DNA of 64,000 bases, taken from positions 1 through 64,000 of the forward strand of contig JAPKDL010000006.1 of NCBI GenBank assembly GCA_028822585.1, read 5' to 3'. Every line of letters starts with the position of its first letter. Position 1 is the first letter of the stretch. The stretch is from Alphaproteobacteria bacterium. GTDB lineage: Bacteria > Pseudomonadota > Alphaproteobacteria > UBA8366 > GCA-2717185. Both the position numbers and the translations under genes were made by a program. Shown one piece after another: positions 8,652 to 16,709 of this stretch. The notes under the pieces were generated by a model, which ran no database searches, had not been told where the DNA came from, and saw nothing but the letters and a program-made list of their open reading frames with translations.

Positions 8652-9998
8652 TTACCGCAACAGCTCAATCAACGCCGATGCCCCATCAGCGTTGCGGAAA
8701 TTATGAATGATCTCCAGGCTTGCGCCAATCTGCTGTTTATCCAGGGCCGCGTGTGGTGCCAGCGCCCGATATTTCGCGTCGACATCGGCCCAGTCAATAC
8801 CCAGGCAGGCAGCCCCTTTCGGCACAAAGACGGTGCTGGTTTCATGCCTCCCGTCTTTCGTCTCCAAGGTCACCGTCGCGCCTTGACGGTATTTTTCGGC
8901 GTTCTTCACGGGCTCCGGCCCGATCTTGATAAGGTCGATCAGGCCATGGATTACTGGGTCCAAAATTTTTTTCGAGGACGCGTTTGCCCAACCAAAGTCC
9001 CGGTCCGCCGCCCCGGCGGCCAGAAAATAGGCCGGGCTATGCGCCATATCGATCAGGTCTTTCGGATGGCGCGGACCGGAGAGCGCCGTCAAGCCAGGCC
9101 GAGAGGCAGTGATAGATACAATTTCATCTGGGGCTATATCGCCCGATCGCGCAGCGTCGGCAGCGGCCTCGGCGAACGCATGATACGGATGGCCCCCTGG
9201 CACCAGCTTCAGCGCCATGTCGGTAACTATATCCCAACCCTCGCCCAGCCCATCCAACACCTTTCCGCCATCCGACCCACCATAGACCTGAAAAAATCCT
9301 TTGGACGCTTCTAAAGTGTTCATTGCCCCCGTATAGCCCATTTTGGCCGCCAATACGGCCTCGATACTGAGCATCGCAGCCAAACCTGCGTGATATTCCC
9401 GCGCCACACTGGTTGACGCAGCTACGGACAGGCCGCCAATTGACGTCGCCGTCAACGTAATGGCGTGTGCGGTCTGTTCCGTATTTAATTTCAGTAAACG
9501 CGACGCAGCAATTGTTCCACCAAAGACCGCGCCCTTGCATCCATGATGTCCATGCGGATTAAATGTCGGTGAGATCGCTTCACCAATTCGCCCCGCCGCC
9601 TCATACCCCGTAACGATCGCAGCCAGTATATCCTTGCCCGACGCACCTGTCCTTTCTGCGACAGCCAAGGAAACCGCGGTGAGCGGCGTGCCAGCATGGA
9701 CAATATTACGCAAATCGCTGTCATCGGATGCGGCGGCGTCACTCATCATCGCGTTGACGCGAGCGGCGCTGACCAGCGGTAATTTTGGTCCGGGATCAAA
9801 CCAAATCGAAGCCTCGGGCGCGCCGCCACGGGCTTTCGCAAGATCACGAACAATTTGCGCCGACGAAATATTCACGCCATAGGCCGCACTGGCCAGCGTA
9901 CTAGATATAATCATCGCAGCGTGGTCAATCGCCTGGTCAGGCAGATCGTCAAACTGAGTGTTTAACAAGCTTTCGGCCATCGCTTCTGCAACCGTCAT
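8652..9998 (-). CDS. MmgE/PrpD family protein
   Basis: Encodes 448 residues. The family includes 2-methylcitrate dehydratase, iminodisuccinate epimerase and itaconate-producing aconitate decarboxylase. Seen: VNAMMSDAAASDDSDL, corresponding to the family's H/N-A-x-x-x-x-x-D-(Y/D) region, HGHHGCKGAVFGGTIAASRLL (PrpD's H-P-T-G-x-x-G-x-x-A-A-A-A-A element) and LVPGGHPYHAFAEAA (the K-x-x-P-x-C-H region). The Lys-x-Tyr-Pro part of that last motif is altered, so a non-methylcitrate substrate is likely. No clear ribosome-binding site precedes ATG 9998. A second, diverged copy lies at 33805. Confidence 0.85.
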   Translation of the reverse strand: MTVAEAMAESLLNTQFDDLPDQAIDHAAMIISSTLASAAYGVNISSAQIVRDLAKARGGAPEASIWFDPGPKLPLVSAARVNAMMSDAAASDDSDLRNIVHAGTPLTAVSLAVAERTGASGKDILAAIVTGYEAAGRIGEAISPTFNPHGHHGCKGAVFGGTIAASRLLKLNTEQTAHAITLTATSIGGLSVAASTSVAREYHAGLAAMLSIEAVLAAKMGYTGAMNTLEASKGFFQVYGGSDGGKVLDGLGEGWDIVTDMALKLVPGGHPYHAFAEAAADAARSGDIAPDEIVSITASRPGLTALSGPRHPKDLIDMAHSPAYFLAAGAADRDFGWANASSKKILDPVIHGLIDLIKIGPEPVKNAEKYRQGATVTLETKDGRHETSTVFVPKGAACLGIDWADVDAKYRALAPHAALDKQQIGASLEIIHNFRNADGASALIELLR

Positions 9999-10054
9999 GT
10001 GAATTAACCCTTTTTATTGTCACGGCAACAGCCCGCTTGGATATATATTGCCAC

Positions 10055-10315
10055 TCATGTCGGAATATCGCCAATCACTGTCGTTCGATACATGTGACAC
10101 GCATAATCTGGATTGTAGGACACCGGGTTGTGCATGGTGCACCGGTTTTCCCAAAACATGAGATCATATGGCGAAATGTGTTGATCCTGGATGATGCAAA
10201 TTCCGATGTCCAACAGCCCGCAATGCAGAAAATTGGCCTATTCATCGCCATTGCGTCACGAAAGATCGGCGCCGATGACCTCGGCACCCAAAACTTCAAA
10301 TTTACTGAACTCCAT
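10055..10315 (-). pseudogene. TauD/TfdA dioxygenase pseudogene with a large internal deletion
   Basis: Reading the minus strand from ATG 10315 gives KFEVLGAEVIGADLS and then TGA; this is the N-terminal strand of TauD-family proteins. About 120 bases later another frame gives DLMFWENRCTMHNPVSYN and ends RTTVIGDIPT-stop at 10055. That is the family's C-terminal block with the distal iron-ligand His (C-T-M-H) and the R-T-T-V-x-G-D end. About 200 codons, including the H-x-D pair, are missing, so the product cannot work. None of this is obvious in the ORF track because every piece is short. Confidence 0.75.
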
Positions 10316-10735
10316 TAAGATCTCCTGTTCAGCCAATGCTCACATCGTTCAAAGCGACGGAACCCAATGGTAGGATGCAGGGAGCATCAAAGCCAAGACC
10401 GGTTTCATAGGTAGCGTATGCTCTTGTGTTCCGTACGCCGTTTGACGCCACCCGGTCGCGACCGTAACTTGAGGAAATGCCTATCCACATTCATTTCGGT
10501 GATCGTATGAGCTTCATGAACCGTCTTGCCGAAGGTTATGGCTTCACTCCCATGATCGCGAAAACGACAAAAGCAGACCCACGACTGCACATCGACACGG
10601 GATTCCAGGATAACCATCTGGTATCCATTGAAGCCAGTAGGTGGTTTTTGTATTAAGGCGTAAAGTCGAAACTGCGCTCCAGCGCTAGATAAAAAGATAA
10701 ATAAAGGACCGTGCGTTCACCTATAGGACGCACTT
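10316..10735. other. Intergenic stretch, no recognisable gene
   Basis: About 420 bases. ORFs of 60-70 codons occur on both strands (for example 10405-10617 minus), but I recognise no family and see no ribosome-binding sites. Given the TauD pseudogene next to it, this may be further decayed coding DNA. Confidence 0.4.
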
Positions 10736-10753
10736 TTGAAGGAGAACAAGATC

Positions 10754-11746
10754 ATGGGGAATATTCCAATAACCATCGCGACAGGTGACTATGACCGAAC
10801 GAGACCGATTCGAGACGGACGAGTGTCAGTCGAAGGTTGCGACATCACACATCTGTCGATGAACTCCAGCGAAATTTTCTTTCGCGCCATCCGACATCAG
10901 GAATTTGATGTCTGCGAATTGTCGTTCAGCAATTACATGACTCAAAAACAACGCGGCGTCGCCGGTTATATCGCCATCCCCGTGTTTCTATCGCGCATCT
11001 TCCGCCATTCTGGTATCTACATCCGTACAGATCGCAACATCGACAAACCCGAGGATTTACGTGGTCGAACCGTTGGTGTTCAGGAATACCCGATGACGGC
11101 AGCGGTCTGGCAACGCGGAATGTTGCAAGACGAATACGGCGTCGCGCCCGGCGACATAAGCTGGCGCACCGGCGGAATGGAACAAGTTGGCCGCGCCGAA
11201 CGGGCACCGTTCACCCCGCCAGCCGGAGTCGACGTTACGCCAATCCCCGCAGACAAAACGCTCTCCACGATGCTTGCGGACGGCGAACTCGACGCTTTGA
11301 TCACCCCCGGCGCGCCCTCCAGCTTTGAACGAGGAGCGCCAAATATCGGTCGACTGTTTCCCAATTACCGTGAGGCCGAGCAGGCCTATTACGCCAAAAC
11401 CGGATTACACCCGATCATGCATCTCGTCGCCGTGCGAGAAAGCCTCGCCGAGCAATATCCCTGGCTGTGCGCCAGCTTGTACAAAGCTTTTCGCGATGCC
11501 AAAAAACTGGCCATCGCAGATCTTGAAAACCTCGGCTCTCTCTCGATTATGCTGCCTTGGGTCGGATCCGAGCTAAAGGCGACCCGCGCACTGCTGGGTG
11601 ATGATTTCTGGCCGTATGGCGTGGACGAAAATAAAAAGGATATTGACGCCTTGATCCGCTATTCTTTTGAACAAGGCCTGACCGAGCGGCGTCTTGATGT
11701 TGAAGAGTTATTCGCCGCCACGACCTTCGAGTACGCCAAAATTTAA
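10754..11746 (+). CDS. 4,5-dihydroxyphthalate decarboxylase-like / substrate-binding-like protein
   Basis: The ORF track starts at a TTG (10736), but the AAGGAG ribosome-binding site lies just after it, so ATG 10754 is the likely start, giving 330 residues. The sequence (ITIATGDYDRTRPIRDGRV, VCELSFSNYM, PEDLRGRTVGVQEYPMTA) matches proteins annotated as 4,5-dihydroxyphthalate decarboxylase (Pht5), which share the type 2 periplasmic-binding-protein fold with NMT1/ThiY-type ABC binding proteins. No signal peptide is visible, so it is probably cytoplasmic. It could be a ring-acid decarboxylase or a ligand-binding protein. A Rieske oxygenase elsewhere in the window (30133) would fit an aromatic pathway, but no link is proven. 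Confidence 0.75.
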   Translation: MGNIPITIATGDYDRTRPIRDGRVSVEGCDITHLSMNSSEIFFRAIRHQEFDVCELSFSNYMTQKQRGVAGYIAIPVFLSRIFRHSGIYIRTDRNIDKPEDLRGRTVGVQEYPMTAAVWQRGMLQDEYGVAPGDISWRTGGMEQVGRAERAPFTPPAGVDVTPIPADKTLSTMLADGELDALITPGAPSSFERGAPNIGRLFPNYREAEQAYYAKTGLHPIMHLVAVRESLAEQYPWLCASLYKAFRDAKKLAIADLENLGSLSIMLPWVGSELKATRALLGDDFWPYGVDENKKDIDALIRYSFEQGLTERRLDVEELFAATTFEYAKI

Positions 11747-11775
11747 TCCGTCGTCGCCAAGGCTCCCCATGAGGC

Positions 11776-11942
11776 TCCGTCGTGAACGAATGGAGCCGCT
11801 GCCACGACATGAAAACCTCTTCATCGTCGATAGTAGCATCTGGGTCACCTCCAGCAGCGTAAACCCAACCTCCACCATCCAGGCGTTGGTCCTTTACACC
11901 GCCGACTGTATCAAGAAGCGCTTGGCGAATTTATTCGATTGA
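11776..11942 (+). pseudogene. GMC oxidoreductase C-terminal remnant, frameshifted
   Basis: SVVNEWSRCHDMK is read in one frame, then NLFIVDSS and NPTSTIQALVLYTAD in the next, with a stop at 11942. Together they match the last 50 residues of the intact GMC enzyme at 59683 (SVVNEWGRSHDVK, NLFIIDGS, NPTSTIQALALYIAD). One base is missing within the GAAAACC run near 11811-11815. Everything upstream of this tail is gone. The ORF track offers 11694-11942 as an 82-residue ORF, but its first 38 residues are out-of-frame noise overlapping the previous gene. Confidence 0.8.
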
Positions 11943-12060
11943 GGCCGCGTTGAAATCGCCTTTCAGATATCTGAGCCCGGCTCTTTCCTGGCACACCGTA
12001 GACAAGATTACACCACTCGCAGACCTTAAAGTTAAAGCAAATGAATTTTAGGAGGCCGTC

Positions 12061-12828
12061 ATCGTAGACCTTATAAACGAACTAAAAGGCAAAGTCGCAA
12101 TCGTCACAGGCAGCGCCCGAAACATTGGCCGCTCGACGGCGGAAGAACTCGCCAACGCAGGCGCGGCCGTCGTCATTAACGCACTAAAGGCGAAAGACCT
12201 GTGCGAAGAAGTCGCCGAAGGCATCCGCACCAAGGGCGGCCAGGCGATCTCGATCCTCGCCGATTGCAGCAAGCCTGATGACGTCGCTACGCTTACCCAA
12301 GCGGCGATCAAGGAATTCGGTGGAATCGACATTTTGGTGCATAACGCAGCAACGCGGTCCCCGAAATCCTTCGACGACCTGACCCGCGAAGACTTCCAAC
12401 AGGTTATCGATTTGTCGGTCCTTGGCTGTTTTCACCTGGCAAAAGCAACCGTACCTTCGATGCGCCAGCGCGGCGGCGGCACCATTATCGGCGTTGGCGG
12501 GCTCAACTCCTACAAGGGGAAAAAAGGCCGCTCGCACCTGATGGTGGCGAAGGCCGGTCTCAACATGTACATCCGGGGCTTGGCGCTTGACCTTGCCGCT
12601 GATGGCATCACCGCCAATCAAGTCATAGTCGGCACTTACGACACGCGCGCCCCGGACTCGGCGATGACCGCCGAGCAGAAAACAGCGCGTGCCAACAGTG
12701 TCCCTCTTGGCCGCGAAGGTTTACCACAGGACATGGCCGACCTGATCCGCGTCCTATGTGGACCTGCAGGCGCCTATATCACAGGCCAGACGATCCATTC
12801 AAATGGTGGCGCGTTCATGAATTCGTAA
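12061..12828 (+). CDS. Short-chain dehydrogenase-like protein with unusual start and no catalytic Tyr
   Basis: The ORF track shows only 12334-12828, but the frame is open and SDR-like from 12061: KVAIVTGSARNIGRST (cofactor loop), ILADCSKPDD, DILVHNAAT. This gives 255 residues, the normal SDR length. AGGAGG ends six bases before an ATC at 12061, where an ATG would be expected; the frame has a TAG just upstream and no ATG, GTG or TTG near it. Either ATC is used as a weak start or the start codon has mutated. In the active site, the Tyr of Y-x-x-x-K is replaced (SHLMVAKAG), as in some FabG-like proteins with an H-x-x-x-A-K pattern. Ends with GQTIHSNGGAFMNS. Confidence 0.75.
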   Translation: MVDLINELKGKVAIVTGSARNIGRSTAEELANAGAAVVINALKAKDLCEEVAEGIRTKGGQAISILADCSKPDDVATLTQAAIKEFGGIDILVHNAATRSPKSFDDLTREDFQQVIDLSVLGCFHLAKATVPSMRQRGGGTIIGVGGLNSYKGKKGRSHLMVAKAGLNMYIRGLALDLAADGITANQVIVGTYDTRAPDSAMTAEQKTARANSVPLGREGLPQDMADLIRVLCGPAGAYITGQTIHSNGGAFMNS

Positions 12829-13107
12829 GGAGCAGGACATATTCGGTTAAAGAAATAAACATGGTCGCCAGGACCAGATTTGTGTCAACCTGTCTCCTGG
12901 CGCACCTGTACGCCAATTTATCTGGAACGCAATGTAGAGAAAAACCCCAGACTGAGTAGAACAGGCTCTGCGCAGCAATGCCGAAAAAGTAACGTCAGCG
13001 TTTACCGTCCTCAAAGCGTTCGGTCAGACCGAAGACGTTTCGTATGTCGCAGCATTGCTTCATTAATCATTGGGCGGGTTTCAGTACGGGGTCTCAAGCC
13101 TCGCCAG

Positions 13108-14184
13108 TCAAATACAGGCAACCGCATAAACGTTGTGCACACCCTGTGGCAGCCGAAAACCCTGCCAGGACGCCCCGGGATCATCCGCACCAATCACTTG
13201 CCCGCTCCGCGTGACACAAAACGCGCTGTCTTCGTCGGTTGGTTGTGTGGCAGCAGCCATAACCATGTATTCAGCCGTTACGCCATGATCAATGCGTCGC
13301 GAGGTTTGTGCGACATCAACACTACGGTACAGAGAGCCTACTTCACTGAAAGTAGCTTGTGACAAACAAGCAAAGAAGATTCGAGGGCCATGTTGTGACA
13401 CGGTCACATCACGGCAGTAGGTCAGTAGCAAAATTTATCGATATTTGTATCGTACCATACGCCGCCGTTACCGCTCCGGAAGAGAGCCATGCGTAGCGCG
13501 AAAAATGCCGAACCGGGTGCCGCGGAACTGATAGCGAGCGCATGTGAATCCAGCATGCATTCATAATGCCCACAATGACGGCCGCCGATGCTGCTTTGAA
13601 GGTTTGGTTGCTCTGCGAGTTCGAAGAGTGACGCCGACATGTCATTCAAGATTTTACCGTCGTCAGTACTCCAAAAAATGTCGCTGACCTCTAATGCGAC
13701 ATAAATATCATCTGGCCAACTTGGATCAAACGTGATGCGTATTATACGCGAATCAAATCCTTCACCTTCACAATGGTCGGGTGAAATCTCCTGCGGTATC
13801 CTAGGCCAATTGTCGTCGCCGTCTTCGCTGCAATACAACGCGATAGACTCGGCACCCGCATAGATTTTATTGGGTCACGTAGGATGAACCGACATTGTCC
13901 AGACCACACAGTCACCGTCTGGAAAGACCTAACCGTTCCCAATGATTCCTACCATCGACACTTCTGTAGGGCCCGTCTTGCGTACCGACGAAATTAACAT
14001 TTGAATTGCGCGGTTGAACAACAATCGAACGCATCTGAACATTCTCCGGCAAACCGGCCGGCACTAACGGCCAATCGCCCTCTCCGGGATTGAGCCTATA
14101 TAGCCCACCATGGCACACGCCTGAGTTCTTGCCTTCACCATACCCCGCACCGGCTCAAATGCAGCTCACGCGATTGGTCGCCAT
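13108..14184 (-). pseudogene. Decayed BNR/YCF48-like beta-propeller protein gene
   Basis: On the minus strand, ATG 14184 (preceded by GGGAGGTGAAGA) reads MATNRVSCI, TGA, then AGAGYGEGKNSGV and CHGGLYRLNPGEG; the frame runs on through NSNVNFVGTQDGPYRSVDG. After a frameshift come VVWTMSVHP, another TGA, KIYAGAES, CSEDGDDNWPRIPQEIS and DDIYVALEVSDIFWSTDDG; after a further shift come LTYCRDVTVSQHGPRIFFAC and GSLYRSVDVAQTSRRIDHG, ending at 13108. The repeated (L/P)-Y-R-S-x-D-G-G-x-x-W pattern marks a sialidase/sortilin-like propeller of about 340 residues. At least two in-frame stops and two frameshifts make it a clear pseudogene. The ORF track breaks it into four pieces. Confidence 0.85.
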
Positions 14185-14214
14185 TCTTCACCTCCCGTGT
14201 CTGCAGGGACACAT

Positions 14215-16023
14215 TTACGCATAAGGGTCGGTATCGATCAGTCCTTCCTCCATAGCCTTAATCTGTAGCGCCATATATTTGGAATAAACCCGCGCTTGCG
14301 TAAGACTCCCAGCAATGAACCAGACCCCCTCATGCGGCGTGCGCTTGAACATATTAGCGAGTTCACCATCCTTGTCCTCGCCCCAGACCGGCCCAATCTC
14401 CTCGACCAATTTTTCGCCAAGCGCCCGACGCACCAACTCACTTTGCGGGTAGTAGCCAGTACCAAGCACGATGACGTCGGCGGGAACGACACTTCCATCT
14501 TTTAAAAGTGCGCCTTCGGGACAATAGCGCTCAATTTGTTCGTTCTGCAGCAGGTCAATATCGCCCTTAATCATCAACTCAGAACTACCGGCGTCCAAAT
14601 TGTAGCCCCCACCGCGGCGACGGTATTTCATCTGATGGCCTGTATTGTCGTCGCCAATATCAAACTTGAACCCGATCCCTTTAAGGCCCTCGATCATGTC
14701 CTTGTCCAACTCCACCATTCGTTTAACGGCGAGTTTGTAGCCTTCGAGAATCATTGGCGGCGTGGCGGCGGCTGCGATCAAATCGCAGTCTTCGATAGGT
14801 GGTCCTTCCTCATAAATTGCATAGTTAAGTTTGGCGGAAGGATCGATTGAAACGACAGTTGTTGAACCACGTTGGACGATTGTCGTGTGACAGTCGAAGC
14901 TGTGTAGATCAAGCGCAATATCATTCCCGCTCGAACCCGTACCAATGACAATCGCACGTTTGCCCACATAGGGAGCGCCGCTATCAAAGTCTTCGGAATG
15001 CAACACTTCGCCTTTAAATGTATCGAGGCCCGAAATTTCTGGAACCAATGGGTAACTACTCACGCCATTCGCGAAAACAATGTGCCGGGGGTGCAAAATG
15101 CGTTCTTCACCGTCTGCACGTTTTAGCGTGGCGGCCCATTGTTTTGCCGTCGCATCCCATTCGCCCTTGGTGAACTCGGTATTGGTCCAATTGTTGATCT
15201 CCATCACTTCGGCATAAATCTCGAACCACAAACCAAGCATGTCCTTGGGAATGTAATTCGGCCACGTCGCGGGGAAGGGCATATACGGTAAATGATTGAC
15301 CTGGATAGAATTATGCAGCGCCAACGAATGATAGCGATTCCTCCAACTATCTCCAATGCGTGGCCATTTCTCAACGACAAGCGTATCGATGCCAAGCTGG
15401 TTGAGACGCGCCGCGATAGACAGCCCTGCCTGAGCCCCGCCGACGACCAAAACTGTCGGATCATGATCCTCGTAAGTTTGGGTCTTTCGCCTAACGTCCA
15501 CCCAATTGTCACCCCCGAAATTGCGGGAATAGGCTGCGCCCGTCGGACGATTGTCGCCGGTTTTCTCCTCGAATCCCTTTAGCACCTCAAGAGACGTGGA
15601 TATAACCCAAGCCTTGTGGGCTGCAATCCCGTCATCATCCGTATTTGGCGTCAAACGCAACACACCCTCACATTGTCCAACCTTGGTTTCAAAACTAAAA
15701 ATAGCCTCAATGCAGTCGCGGCCCAAACGCTTGACCCGCCGTGGCGGGGTTCGTGTGGGACTGATCTTGAAGCCTTCTGCCCCAACCGCTGACTGACGGG
15801 AAACGAGGCGTTTGGCGATTTCATTTGCGCCCACACAAGGGCTCAAATGCCAGGTAAAGGCAACCACATCACGCCAGTTGCCCTCAAGCTCAAAAAGGGA
15901 GGCGATCGCCTGCTCGTCGCCGCTCACAAGAGCACGCTCGAAGGCTCCAAGCCATGTCGATACGGTTTCTTGGATTTTGACATCATCGCGCGCCTTGACG
16001 CTCGCAAGGTCTGAATAGTTCAT
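14215..16023 (-). CDS. FAD/NAD(P)-dependent monooxygenase with N-terminal SnoaL-like domain
   Basis: The track ORF starts at 16200, but AAGGGAAC lies just before ATG 16023, giving 602 residues. Residues 1 to about 140 (TWLGAFERALVSGDEQAIASLFE, WRDVVAFTWHL) form a SnoaL/NTF2-like domain. From about 190 follows an FMO-like flavoprotein: FAD motif VVGGAQAGLSIAARLNQLG, PRIGDSWRNRYHSL, a second Rossmann motif VIGTGSSGNDIALDL, then VLGTGYYP near the end. The fusion is seen in a subgroup of flavin monooxygenases; the NTF2 part may shape a substrate pocket. About 690 bases upstream are empty, so it has its own promoter. Substrate unknown. Confidence 0.88.
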   Translation of the reverse strand: MNYSDLASVKARDDVKIQETVSTWLGAFERALVSGDEQAIASLFELEGNWRDVVAFTWHLSPCVGANEIAKRLVSRQSAVGAEGFKISPTRTPPRRVKRLGRDCIEAIFSFETKVGQCEGVLRLTPNTDDDGIAAHKAWVISTSLEVLKGFEEKTGDNRPTGAAYSRNFGGDNWVDVRRKTQTYEDHDPTVLVVGGAQAGLSIAARLNQLGIDTLVVEKWPRIGDSWRNRYHSLALHNSIQVNHLPYMPFPATWPNYIPKDMLGLWFEIYAEVMEINNWTNTEFTKGEWDATAKQWAATLKRADGEERILHPRHIVFANGVSSYPLVPEISGLDTFKGEVLHSEDFDSGAPYVGKRAIVIGTGSSGNDIALDLHSFDCHTTIVQRGSTTVVSIDPSAKLNYAIYEEGPPIEDCDLIAAAATPPMILEGYKLAVKRMVELDKDMIEGLKGIGFKFDIGDDNTGHQMKYRRRGGGYNLDAGSSELMIKGDIDLLQNEQIERYCPEGALLKDGSVVPADVIVLGTGYYPQSELVRRALGEKLVEEIGPVWGEDKDGELANMFKRTPHEGVWFIAGSLTQARVYSKYMALQIKAMEEGLIDTDPYA

Positions 16024-16709
16024 CGATGTTCCCTTGTAGATATAATTCGCCAAACTTGTCTGGTCCGCCAACGGCGAGAAAGTGGGCACCTTTAGGCCGC
16101 CTAATACGAGGTTATTTTTTAAAGTAGACCGACGGTTTGGCATTGTCACGTTAACCAGGGCTGCTAAATCACCGCAGCCCAAGACCTTGTTAAGGCGCAA
16201 TAAACTCTAATTTTTACAGATTCAGGCAGGCCTGCTTATACTTCCTGAGCCGACTCTCTTTCATACCGCCCATTGCAACACTTAATCAGTGCTATCTGGT
16301 ACAGCTCCTAATAGTTTTAATATTTTTCGACGCGTTAAAAGGCACAGTAGGCGCCTAGCGCATCGAATATATTACCAGTCTTATTCCGACTGCAATACTA
16401 TTCCCGGGTAAACTGGCGACGTTCTTCTCGGGTGATTTCTTTCTTATTCTTATCGATATCTTTCCTCTGTCGAGGAATTTTACAAATTGCTTTAAAAACG
16501 GGCTCCTAACGTAATATTAGGTAATGTTAGACAATTTTCGCACCAACTTTTAAAAGGCCCTTACTGTATTGATTTACACTGATATTGTGAGACTCCCCGC
16601 TGCGAGATAGCGGGCGCATATTGTAAATATATCGGAATATTTTACAGTTTTAGAGAAAGCCGTTTATTGAGCGGAAACAGACTTCTACAAAGTTTGGATT
16701 TCCCTAAGC
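16024..16709. other. AT-rich intergenic stretch, no gene seen
   Basis: About 690 bases, visibly richer in A and T than the surroundings, between the FMO start and the end of the molybdo-oxidoreductase gene (both minus strand). It should hold the FMO promoter and any terminator of the 23.6-16.7 kb cluster. I see no ORF with coding character and no clear hairpin with a T-run. Confidence 0.5.

Noticed and set aside
11694-11810. N-terminal part of the 82-aa ORF 11694-11942
   Set aside because: It overlaps the end of the Pht5-like gene out of frame. The GMC similarity at 11776-11811 is in a different frame.
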